Origin: an uncultured Eubacteriales bacterium
GTDB lineage: Bacteria > Bacillota > Clostridia > UBA1381
DNA: 5,733 bases
Direction of reading: 5' to 3'
NCBI GenBank assembly: GCA_905199755.1
Contig: CAJKHT010000118.1
Coordinates: 1-5,733 of the forward strand
Made by a program: the position numbers and the translations under genes. The first letter of the stretch is position 1. Each line of letters opens with the position of its first letter. This document shows positions 1 to 5,458 of the stretch, in pieces. A model generated the notes under the pieces. The model was not told the origin of the DNA and ran no database searches. It worked only from the letters and a program-made list of their open reading frames with translations.

Positions 1-1551
1 ATTCCCAAAATCACCGTTGCTAAATAAATAAAAGAATTGGTCTACTGTATATTCGGGTGTTGTGTTATCATATTGACTTGTTTTAATAATCGTTACACTA
101 TTACTCACCATCTTAATAATATTTCCGCTTTTGTCAAAGATAGTGTAACCTATATTATTTACTCTGTTGTTCGTATCGACCTCCATCATTGGCTCCATTA
201 GAGAATACGGAACATAGGTTAAGTTATCCTTTAAGATAGGAGATGTCTTAATCGAACGGAAAAAAATATTGGGTGTTCCGTTGGGGTCGATAATAAAGTC
301 CGGTTTTCCTATCTCAAATGAAAACTCTATATCTGCAATATCCATCGTTTCTGTTATGACATCTGCTAAATGTACTTCTATTTTCCCGTTATCCCAAGTT
401 ATATAGCTTCCGGTATGATTTAAAGTTCCGATATTGGTAAGTGTTTCTCTTAATGGCAAATATACCTCGTCGTTTTCGATAAAAGGCTTATTCGTAAGTT
501 CGATTTTTTCGCCGTTTGACAGAATTTCAATAGTGTAATCATCAGTCGTCAAATCTGATAATATGCCGCTTGCAAAAACCGTTGTTGAAAGCATTGCAAC
601 TGCAATAACAGCGGATATGACCGACATAAATCTGCTTGTTGTTTTCTTATTCTTAATCATAATAAATCTCCTTTTCAAAATTTTTTTACTGCTTGCCATT
701 TGCGTGGTAAGCGGAAGCTGTTTTGATTTTCCTGTCGGAAGCAGGGAAAGAATTGTGTTTATATAGCTCATTTCCTCGCTGCCCGTCATATTTTTTGTAA
801 CCGCCATATCGCAGGATATTTCACACTCGGATGCGATTTGCTTTGAAACATACCACGAGATAGGGTTAAACCAATGAATACATTTTACAAGCTCTGCAAA
901 CCATTTATATAAAATATCGTGCCGCTTAAAATGCGTCATTTCGTGACGGAGTATGTTGTCTAACTGTTCGCCTGATAACTCCATTTTCGGTAAAATCAGC
1001 GTTGGCCTGAATACGCCCGTCATAAACGGCGACGCAACATTTTCCCATACCCGAACATTGATTTTCCTGTCAGTGTACGCTCCTGTTTCGGGGCAGTATA
1101 TAACCTCGCCGGTTTTGCGTATCTTAATATTCAGCCTTACATAGCGTACAACATTTAAGAGCATTAAAGCTATAGTGCCGGTAAGCCATAAATACGCTAA
1201 AATATTCATTCGGTTATAAATTATCCTATCCCATATAACCGTTGCTTTCTGCAAAAGCTGCGGCTTTTGAGCTGGGGCTGTTTGCACAACATTTTCGGTT
1301 GTTTCGGGTTGTTCACTGACAGCCTCTTGTTGTGTCTGTATCGTTTGTGTTGCAATGTTCGGCGCAGGCATCGGATTTACATTAAACCGCACCGGCATAA
1401 GCATTACAAAAAGTACGCACAGCCATATGTAATAATGCCACGAATACCCGAAAAGCTTTTTCGTTATCGGGCGCAGCAGGCTGATAACAACCGCAAGGGC
1501 AGAGCCGGCAAGCGATGTGATTAAAAGAGCTTTAAATAATTCACCAATCAA
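1..1551 (-). CDS. M56-family (BlaR1/MecR1-like) membrane metallopeptidase antirepressor with a stalk-type outer domain, incomplete at the left edge
   Basis: The frame starts at a TTG (1551-1549), 5 nt after a GAGGGG ribosome binding site and 2 nt after the blaI-family stop, and has no stop through 517 codons to base 1. Visible parts: membrane segments near residues 6-26, 38-54 and 116-135; the zinc motif HEMTHFKRHD (H203, E204, H207); a third-ligand region ECEISCD (E244 likely); a fourth hydrophobic segment at 308-326. Residues about 339-396 resemble a copper amine oxidase N-terminal (stalk) domain, with VYLPLRETL and ITWDNGKIEV. Residues from about 500 (TVDQFFYLFSNGDF) look like the start of an NTF2-like domain. 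In the family, the peptidase senses an external ligand and triggers cleavage of the partner BlaI repressor. No penicillin-binding domain is visible, so beta-lactam sensing is not supported; ligand and targets are unknown. An alternative internal start exists at residue 298. Family assignment is firm; the outer-domain calls are from memory of family patterns. Confidence 0.9.
   Translation of the reverse strand, partial: MIGELFKALLITSLAGSALAVVISLLRPITKKLFGYSWHYYIWLCVLFVMLMPVRFNVNPMPAPNIATQTIQTQQEAVSEQPETTENVVQTAPAQKPQLLQKATVIWDRIIYNRMNILAYLWLTGTIALMLLNVVRYVRLNIKIRKTGEVIYCPETGAYTDRKINVRVWENVASPFMTGVFRPTLILPKMELSGEQLDNILRHEMTHFKRHDILYKWFAELVKCIHWFNPISWYVSKQIASECEISCDMAVTKNMTGSEEMSYINTILSLLPTGKSKQLPLTTQMASSKKILKRRFIMIKNKKTTSRFMSVISAVIAVAMLSTTVFASGILSDLTTDDYTIEILSNGEKIELTNKPFIENDEVYLPLRETLTNIGTLNHTGSYITWDNGKIEVHLADVITETMDIADIEFSFEIGKPDFIIDPNGTPNIFFRSIKTSPILKDNLTYVPYSLMEPMMEVDTNNRVNNIGYTIFDKSGNIIKMVSNSVTIIKTSQYDNTTPEYTVDQFFYLFSNGDFGN
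658..675 (-). promoter_or_regulatory. Internal ribosome binding site and ATG within the M56 gene
   Basis: An AAAAGGAG sequence (668-675) lies 7 nt before an in-frame ATG (660-658, residue 298 of the M56 protein). The product starting here would begin with a basic stretch, a hydrophobic core and TTVFA, which is exactly the layout of a signal peptide, followed by the stalk-like domain. The same residues also serve well as the usual fourth membrane helix of an M56 protein, so the site may be accidental. If used, it would give a separately secreted sensor domain. Confidence 0.4.
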
Positions 1552-1553
1552 TT

Positions 1554-1925
1554 TTACCCCTCCTTTTTCTCAAAAATCGCTTTCAGCTCTTGTATATCCT
1601 TTTCCGAAAACTGCTCCTCCTCAAAAAGTGCGGCAACCAAATTTTCGGCTGAGCCGTCAAACAGATTTTTAATAAGATTTTTTACCTGCGATTTTTTATA
1701 TTCCTTTGCAGTTAAAATCGGTGTGTAATACCACGCCTTGCCCCGTCTTTCGGCAGACAATGCGCCTTTTTCAACAAGCCTTGCAAGAAATGTGGCAATC
1801 GTTGTGCGCTTCCAGCCCTTTTCTTCAACGGCTTTTCCGATTGCCGTTGAGCCTATCGGCTCATCTGCTTTCCATACAACCTTCATAATTTCAAGTTCCG
1901 CTTCACCTATATTTATGTGTTTCAT
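1554..1925 (-). CDS. BlaI/MecI-family transcriptional repressor
   Basis: This is a 123-residue winged-helix repressor of the BlaI/MecI/CopY family, which binds DNA as a dimer and is inactivated by proteolysis set off by its M56 partner. The N-terminal winged helix spans about residues 5-71, with the recognition helix near 40-52 (RTTIATFLARLVEKG) and the wing at SAERRGKAWYYTP. The C-terminal dimerisation region carries ENLVAALFEEEQFSEKDIQEL. Aligned by eye with staphylococcal BlaI, whose cleavage site is Asn-Phe, the equivalent bond here is L100-F101. The ATG at 1925 is chosen because a GGAGG sits 8 nt upstream (1934-1938); an in-frame TTG at 1940 would overlap that site. The M56 gene follows after 2 nt, the standard regulator-sensor pairing. 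A promoter with two dyads lies just upstream, suggesting autoregulation. True targets are unknown, so no bla or mec role is claimed. Confidence 0.95.
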   Translation of the reverse strand: MKHINIGEAELEIMKVVWKADEPIGSTAIGKAVEEKGWKRTTIATFLARLVEKGALSAERRGKAWYYTPILTAKEYKKSQVKNLIKNLFDGSAENLVAALFEEEQFSEKDIQELKAIFEKKEG

Positions 1926-1946
1926 AAGGCATACCTCCAATATAAT

Positions 1947-1983
1947 CTACTGTTGTCGACATATATAGTCTACCATATTAGAC
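1947..1983. promoter_or_regulatory. Two abutting dyads, probable BlaI-family operators
   Basis: The first dyad, GTCTA-N6-TAGAC (1968-1983), covers the -10 box and part of the spacer. The second, CTA-N4-TGTCGACA-N4-TAG (1947-1968), is centred on a perfect 8-bp palindrome (1954-1961) near the predicted start of transcription. BlaI-family proteins repress by binding dyads in such positions, often in pairs. The arms differ from the staphylococcal TACA/TGTA core, so the binding claim is inferred from position and symmetry. Confidence 0.6.
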
Positions 1984-1995
1984 ACAGTTTGTCAA
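1967..1995 (-). promoter_or_regulatory. Promoter of the BlaI/M56 operon
   Basis: Read on the minus strand, a consensus -35 TTGACA (1995-1990) is followed by a 17-bp spacer and a -10 TAGACT (1972-1967). Transcription would start near 1960, about 35 nt before the repressor ATG. It is the best sigma-A-type promoter seen in the window. Confidence 0.75.
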
Positions 1996-2117
1996 GACCT
2001 TTTAATGAATTTATAAACTTTAACCAAGTCTTAACACATAAAACTGTTCGGAATATATAAACACATTACCCATATCAAAACAAGATTTTCAACTGCTCGC
2101 ACCCAAGTCTTGACTTG
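1990..2117. repeat. Short GTCTTGAC-type repeats in the intergenic region
   Basis: GTCAAGAC at 1991-1998, overlapping the -35 box, is the exact inverse of GTCTTGAC at 2107-2114. A near copy, CCAAGTCTTAAC, lies at 2024-2035 and matches CCAAGTCTTGAC at 2103-2114 at 11 of 12 positions. The right copy is also half of a local palindrome, CAAGTC-TT-GACTTG (2104-2117). The stretch 1926-2139 contains no gene; apart from these words and the promoter it is plain AT-rich sequence. Role unknown: possible regulator sites or a scar of module joining. Confidence 0.4.
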
Positions 2118-2139
2118 ATGTTTTTACTCAAAACCACCG

Positions 2140-2454
2140 TTATATGTTCTCTTTATGTCTACTGTCTATGTTGGAAATTATGTTGTTCTCTATTGCGTAA
2201 TTTCTTGCCTTTGCTCTGCGTTCCTCACTGTATGGGGAAGTAAAGCGTACCGACAGCCGCTTTTTATCAACCTCATAAGATACCGCACCGCAGGGGTAGG
2301 CTGTTACAAGCCTTGCGCATTTCGGATTTTCTCTGCTGAATTTTGCAAGCCTGTTTTGCAATGCTTTGTTGTAGGTATAAATATTTGCCGTAGGCTCGGC
2401 TTCGTTGAATAAGATTATAGTTTCTTTCTCGTATTTTGTAAGTCTGCATTTCAT
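2140..2454 (-). CDS. Conserved hypothetical protein of clostridial mobile elements
   Basis: A 104-residue soluble, basic protein starting MKCRLTKYEKETIILFNEAE. The start is the ATG at 2454, preceded by GGAG at a rather long 12-nt spacing. I recall similar small proteins in conjugative and mobilizable elements of gut clostridia, sharing the MKCR(L/I)TKYE(K/R)ETII opening and a C-terminal SEERR motif (here SPYSEERRAKARN), but no function is known to me. It has a central Cys pair (PKCARLVTAYPCG), no signal peptide and no membrane segment. A terminator-like hairpin separates it from the exported-protein gene upstream, and I see no promoter of its own, so it probably depends on readthrough. It is the last gene before the BlaI-family promoter. 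Confidence 0.8.
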   Translation of the reverse strand: MKCRLTKYEKETIILFNEAEPTANIYTYNKALQNRLAKFSRENPKCARLVTAYPCGAVSYEVDKKRLSVRFTSPYSEERRAKARNYAIENNIISNIDSRHKENI

Positions 2455-2495
2455 TGTGTTTTTAATCTCCTTTTTCGCTTAATTTTTTCAAGTCA

Positions 2496-2527
2496 AAAGC
2501 CGCCTCCGAACATTCGGAAACGGCTTT
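2496..2527 (-). terminator. Intrinsic terminator or attenuator after the exported-protein gene
   Basis: The arms AAAGCCGCCTCCGAA (2496-2510) and TTCGGAAACGGCTTT (2513-2527) pair almost fully, with two G-U pairs in minus-strand RNA and a tight loop. The hairpin lies about 19 nt past the stop of the 197-residue gene. The following T run on the minus strand is short (TTTTG), so termination may be partial and act to lower expression of the 104-residue gene. Confidence 0.65.
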
Positions 2528-2545
2528 GCGTCTGTTTATATTATT

Positions 2546-3139
2546 TTATTGGATTTCTGTTATCTGCTCGGCTCTTGACCTTGCATTTTTAAGTAATTTT
2601 CTTGCTTGCGTGAGCAATGCGCTGTCTACCGCCGGAATATCCCAATAACAGAAGTCACCCACGCAGTCGGTGTCGGGGTTAAATGTCGGCTCTGCCGTTT
2701 GATATATTCTTGTGTAGGCTTGTTTTTCGGCGGTTTTATAGTCCGTTGCTCCGATTTCAACCTCGTTTATCAAGTCGGATATTAAGGCTCTGACCGCATT
2801 TTCCTTTTCGGCGTAGTATTCGGGGCGCAGGTACATATCTCTGCATTGCAAAATCGCATTTCGGGCAACGGCGGCTAAATCCGCATATCCGTAACCGCCT
2901 GTTTCATTTGCAAGCACGGCGGCGAATACGGCGTTATTTGCCTTGCACCAAGCAGGCTGATAGCCGAGTCCGTTTTGTACCTCGTCTAAAATTTCGCCTA
3001 TCAGGTTTTGCGTTACTGCAATGCTTTTCTCTGTGGCATTGTCGGGATAGCTTTCAACAGGAATATCGGCGGCGAATGTGCTTTGTGTCATTACCGTTAT
3101 AGCCGTTATTGTTATTAGCATTGTCTTGATTTTTTTCAT
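2546..3139 (-). CDS. Exported protein of unknown function, four cysteines
   Basis: A 197-residue protein with a clear N-terminal signal peptide: basic MKKIK, a hydrophobic core at 7-18, and likely cleavage after TFA (residue 23). There is no lipobox, so it is probably secreted or held at the wall. The mature part has four cysteines (C65, C99, C159, C164), the last two in DCVGDFCYWDIPAVD, enough for two disulfides. A central segment NETGGYGYADLAAVARNAIL is alanine-rich and probably helical. I do not recognise the family. The ATG overlaps the tnpV stop (ATGA), with GGAGG 9 nt upstream (3149-3153), so it is translationally coupled to tnpV and belongs to the recombinase operon. An exported protein in that place suggests a link to transfer, cell contact or the envelope, but this is only inference. 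Confidence 0.85.
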   Translation of the reverse strand: MKKIKTMLITITAITVMTQSTFAADIPVESYPDNATEKSIAVTQNLIGEILDEVQNGLGYQPAWCKANNAVFAAVLANETGGYGYADLAAVARNAILQCRDMYLRPEYYAEKENAVRALISDLINEVEIGATDYKTAEKQAYTRIYQTAEPTFNPDTDCVGDFCYWDIPAVDSALLTQARKLLKNARSRAEQITEIQ

Positions 3140-3504
3140 CTCTCAACACCTCCGAAAACGATATTTTTCAGCACAAATTCCTCTGCCTGTGCTTTTGCAT
3201 TATTCATCAAGCCTACCCATTGCATTTGGTCTGTCGCTTTTAATTCTTCGGATATGTTCAAACCGTCCGCAAAGGTTTGTATAAGCCGTTCAACCTCATT
3301 TTTTGCCGCATTGTCAACTTGTTCAAGATAATCAAGCCAAGTGCCGTCAATCATTCTTGCGGTATAAAAGCAAGGTCTGTTTTCTTTGATAAATTTTCCG
3401 TGAAGTCTGCCGTATTTGCCGATGTTGTATTTTTTGTCTGTCGAAACAGTCAAGTCGGGCAAATAATAATCTCCGACCTTTGTGTATGTGATTTTATTGT
3501 TCAT
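3136..3504 (-). CDS. tnpV: TnpV family transposon-encoded protein
   Basis: A 122-residue protein matching the TnpV family known from Tn4451-type elements. Family hallmarks are YTKVGDYYLPDL (7-18), IGKYGRLH (28-35) and the C-terminal QMQWVGLMNNAKAQAEEFVL (93-112). TnpV proteins accompany large serine recombinases in clostridial mobilizable elements; their molecular role is not established as far as I know. The ATG at 3504 is chosen for the GGAGG 8 nt upstream (3513-3517); an in-frame TTG at 3522 would overlap the recombinase stop and precede that site. It follows the recombinase by 14 nt and overlaps the next gene by 4 nt, so all three are likely one transcript. Predicted cytoplasmic, with no membrane segment. 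Confidence 0.93.
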   Translation of the reverse strand: MNNKITYTKVGDYYLPDLTVSTDKKYNIGKYGRLHGKFIKENRPCFYTARMIDGTWLDYLEQVDNAAKNEVERLIQTFADGLNISEELKATDQMQWVGLMNNAKAQAEEFVLKNIVFGGVER

Positions 3505-3518
3505 ATTCAAAACCTCCG

Positions 3519-5387
3519 TCAAATTGCCGCTTTTCTGAATGTCGGCTCTTTTTTCGCCATATCGCCTATGCGGATAAATACGCCTTTTTGAATATCCTCC
3601 GCACGCAGAGCGTTTTTCTTCTCGTCAATTTCAGCTTTTTTCTTTGCTTTTGTGCGTTCCTCATATTCTTTTTGCTTGCCGTTTTCCTTTCGGCGCAAAT
3701 AATTTCGGTGAAGTCTGTCCCTTAATTCCTCTTTTTTACGCATTTCTTCGATTTCCTCCGGCGTAGGCTCCTGCGCAAAGTCGGGCGGAACAAACCGACC
3801 GATAAAGTTAAAATATATTTCAACCTCCTGCGTGGTGTCCGAGCTGCCTTTTCTTGCTCTTTCGTGAACAAGGATTTTTTCAATAAATTCGTTCAGCATA
3901 GCTATGGTGAGGTTATCAAAATTCTGATATTTTTCAAGCAATGCAAGAAATTTATCAGCCGACTTTTCATTTTTTGCATATCCGTCTATACTTGTTTCAA
4001 GCTCGCACATTTCCGCCTTTAATGACTTTTGCTCTTTGGCGTATTGCCCGTCAAGAGTTTCGTATCTTTCATCGGACAGCTTGCCGAGGGCGTTGTCCTC
4101 ATAAATTTTGCAAGCAAGCGTTTCAAGCTCCGCAAGCCTTTGCTTGATTACCGCCAGTCTTGTGCGGCTCTTTTTAATATCCTCTTGATTTTGCTGTGAC
4201 TGTGCTTCTTGTATAATCTCGGCAAACCGTTCTTTATCTTCGTTTGCGTAATTATATATTTCTTTCAGCATTTCGGATATAAGCTGCAAAACAGCCGCCT
4301 CTTTAATTCTGTGCTGTGTTTTGCAGAGCTTTCCGACAGGCACTTTTGAATATTGCGAACAGGTATATTGCGATTCACGCTTGCCGTTATTCGTTCTGTG
4401 AACATACATTTTACCTCCGCAGTCGGCACAGAATAAAAGACCCGTAAGCGGTGCAACCTCGCCCCAGCCGTTAGGGTATCGACGCACATTTTTTCTGATT
4501 TTCTGCACAGTGTCAAATGTCTGTTGGTCGATAATCGGCTCTTGCGTATTTTCAAAGATTACCCATTCGCTCTCGTCAACATAATGGCTCTTTTTATCCT
4601 TGAAGTGCTTTCTTGTTTTGAAATTCACCGTATGCCCCAAATACTCATATTTTTTCAAAATCTCCGCAATGGTTGACGAACCCCAACGGTACGGATTTTC
4701 AAATACGACTTTCTGATGAAGGCCTGCATTATGCTTTTGCAGATGTACCGCAGGCATATCGACCTTTTCTTTTTGCAGAATTTGCGAAATCTGATACGGA
4801 CCTTTGCCCTCAACGGTCATTCGGAAAATTCGCCGTACCACTTCGGCGGCTTCCTCGTCAACTATCCACTTGTTTTTATCCTCCGCACTTTTGAGATAGC
4901 CATAGGGCGGACAACTTGAAACGTGCTTGCCCGAATTGCCTTTTGCCTTGAATACGGATTTAATTTTCTTGCTTGTGTCCCGTGCGTACCACTCGTTCAT
5001 AATGTTGCGGAACGGCGTAAAATCATCATCGCCGTTAAAGCTGTCAACCCCGTCGTTTACGGCAATAAGCCGTACTCCTTTCTGACGCAGGACTTCCATA
5101 TACTTCCCGACTTTAAGATAATCTCGCCCCAAACGGCTTAAATCTTTGAGAATAATCGTATCAACATTGCCGTTCTCGACCTCTTTCATCATAGCAGTAA
5201 AACCGGGGCGGTCAAAACGAAGTCCAGACACACCGTCGTCGGTAAAATGGACTATATTGGTGTAGCCGTTCCGCTTTGCATAATCTTCAAGCAGTTTCTT
5301 TTGATTTGTGATACTGTTGCTTTCGCCTTGCAGCTCGTCATCACGGGAAAGACGCTCGTACAAAGGCGTGATTTTTGTGCTTTTCAT
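3519..5387 (-). CDS. Large serine recombinase (TnpX/TndX-type transposase/integrase)
   Basis: A 622-residue site-specific recombinase that would excise and insert the element by cutting all strands through a phosphoserine link. The N-terminal resolvase domain (about 5-150) has catalytic S14 in YERLSRDDE and the active-site arginines in LKDLSRLGRDY (R85, R88). The recombinase domain spans about 158-300 (PPYGY at 160-164). A zinc ribbon follows, with C320, C323, C343 and C355, then a coiled coil near 395-470, a DUF4368-like part near 480-540 and a highly charged tail to residue 600. Length is normal for the family, and no catalytic residue is missing. The ATG at 5387 is chosen because AAAGGAG (5397-5403) lies 9 nt upstream; an in-frame TTG at 5396 would abut that site. 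The ATG overlaps the stop of the interrupted virD4 frame (TAATG). tnpV follows. It is the mobility gene of the inserted element. Confidence 0.97.
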   Translation of the reverse strand: MKSTKITPLYERLSRDDELQGESNSITNQKKLLEDYAKRNGYTNIVHFTDDGVSGLRFDRPGFTAMMKEVENGNVDTIILKDLSRLGRDYLKVGKYMEVLRQKGVRLIAVNDGVDSFNGDDDFTPFRNIMNEWYARDTSKKIKSVFKAKGNSGKHVSSCPPYGYLKSAEDKNKWIVDEEAAEVVRRIFRMTVEGKGPYQISQILQKEKVDMPAVHLQKHNAGLHQKVVFENPYRWGSSTIAEILKKYEYLGHTVNFKTRKHFKDKKSHYVDESEWVIFENTQEPIIDQQTFDTVQKIRKNVRRYPNGWGEVAPLTGLLFCADCGGKMYVHRTNNGKRESQYTCSQYSKVPVGKLCKTQHRIKEAAVLQLISEMLKEIYNYANEDKERFAEIIQEAQSQQNQEDIKKSRTRLAVIKQRLAELETLACKIYEDNALGKLSDERYETLDGQYAKEQKSLKAEMCELETSIDGYAKNEKSADKFLALLEKYQNFDNLTIAMLNEFIEKILVHERARKGSSDTTQEVEIYFNFIGRFVPPDFAQEPTPEEIEEMRKKEELRDRLHRNYLRRKENGKQKEYEERTKAKKKAEIDEKKNALRAEDIQKGVFIRIGDMAKKEPTFRKAAI

Positions 5388-5396
5388 TATGCACAA

Positions 5397-5403
5397 CTCC
5401 TTT
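5397..5403 (-). promoter_or_regulatory. Ribosome binding site deciding the recombinase start
   Basis: AAAGGAG on the minus strand sits 9 nt before the ATG at 5387. It rules out the in-frame TTG at 5396, which directly abuts it. Ribosomes ending the interrupted virD4 frame stop within the same TAATG, so re-initiation here is plausible. Confidence 0.8.
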
Positions 5404-5417
5404 CTTTTTCTCGTTTT

Positions 5418-5439
5418 GACTTATACAGATAAATAAGTC
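5418..5439. repeat. Perfect 7-bp inverted repeat near the element tip
   Basis: GACTTAT (5418-5424) and ATAAGTC (5433-5439) form a perfect dyad with an 8-bp spacer. It lies between the extended -10 box and the recombinase start, and within 20-40 bp of the inferred insertion junction. It could be a recombinase arm site or an operator at the start of transcription. It is too weak in G+C, and lacks a T run, to be a terminator. Confidence 0.5.
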
Positions 5440-5440
5440 T

Positions 5441-5449
5441 TTTATAGCA
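5441..5449 (-). promoter_or_regulatory. Extended -10 box ahead of the recombinase
   Basis: The minus strand reads TGCTATAAA (5449-5441), a TGnTATAAT-like extended -10. The region 17 bp upstream falls inside the virD4 fragment and reads AAATGG, not a -35. In the excised circle, the other element end would take that place and could complete a stronger promoter, as is known for Tn4451 and its tnpX. Start of transcription would fall near 5434, inside the inverted repeat. Confidence 0.4.
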
Positions 5450-5454
5450 TATAA

Positions 5455-5458
5455 CACC
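5455..5458. mobile_element. Inferred insertion junction of the serine-recombinase element in virD4
   Basis: Family VirD4 proteins continue from AAG into KTAKSILISCGARL. Here the frame instead reads AAG-VICYKRL and stops 22 residues later at the recombinase start. The change of coding identity and of base composition falls at about 5455-5458, where the minus strand reads GGGTGTT. A GG or GT pair here may be the 2-bp crossover core. The element extends left from this point; its other end is not visible, so the element is longer than 5.4 kb if the window is contiguous with it. Confidence 0.7.

Noticed and set aside
563..766. Plus-strand open frame with hydrophobic stretches.
   Set aside because: It is antisense to the M56 gene, over its fourth membrane helix, and has no ribosome binding site; a shadow of the real gene.
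1..1551. A gene-free 1.5-kb stretch or a broken BlaR1 gene.
   Set aside because: Reading the minus strand codon by codon from 1551 gives one uninterrupted frame to base 1; it is simply cut by the window edge.
2860..2930. Resemblance of NETGGYGYADLAAVARNAIL in the exported protein to a SleB-type cell wall hydrolase (E..G..G..AVA..ILNR).
   Set aside because: Only a loose pattern: the NR pair and the downstream catalytic context of that family are not seen, so no function was assigned.
3277..3591. Plus-strand 104-codon frame antisense to tnpV and the recombinase end.
   Set aside because: Two well-supported genes lie opposite, and no ribosome binding site or recognisable protein is seen.
4265..4555. 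Minus-strand 96-codon frame.
   Set aside because: It lies wholly within the recombinase zinc-ribbon region in another frame, with no start signal.
5388..5396. TTG at 5396 as the recombinase start.
   Set aside because: It directly abuts the AAAGGAG, whereas the ATG at 5387 has correct spacing.
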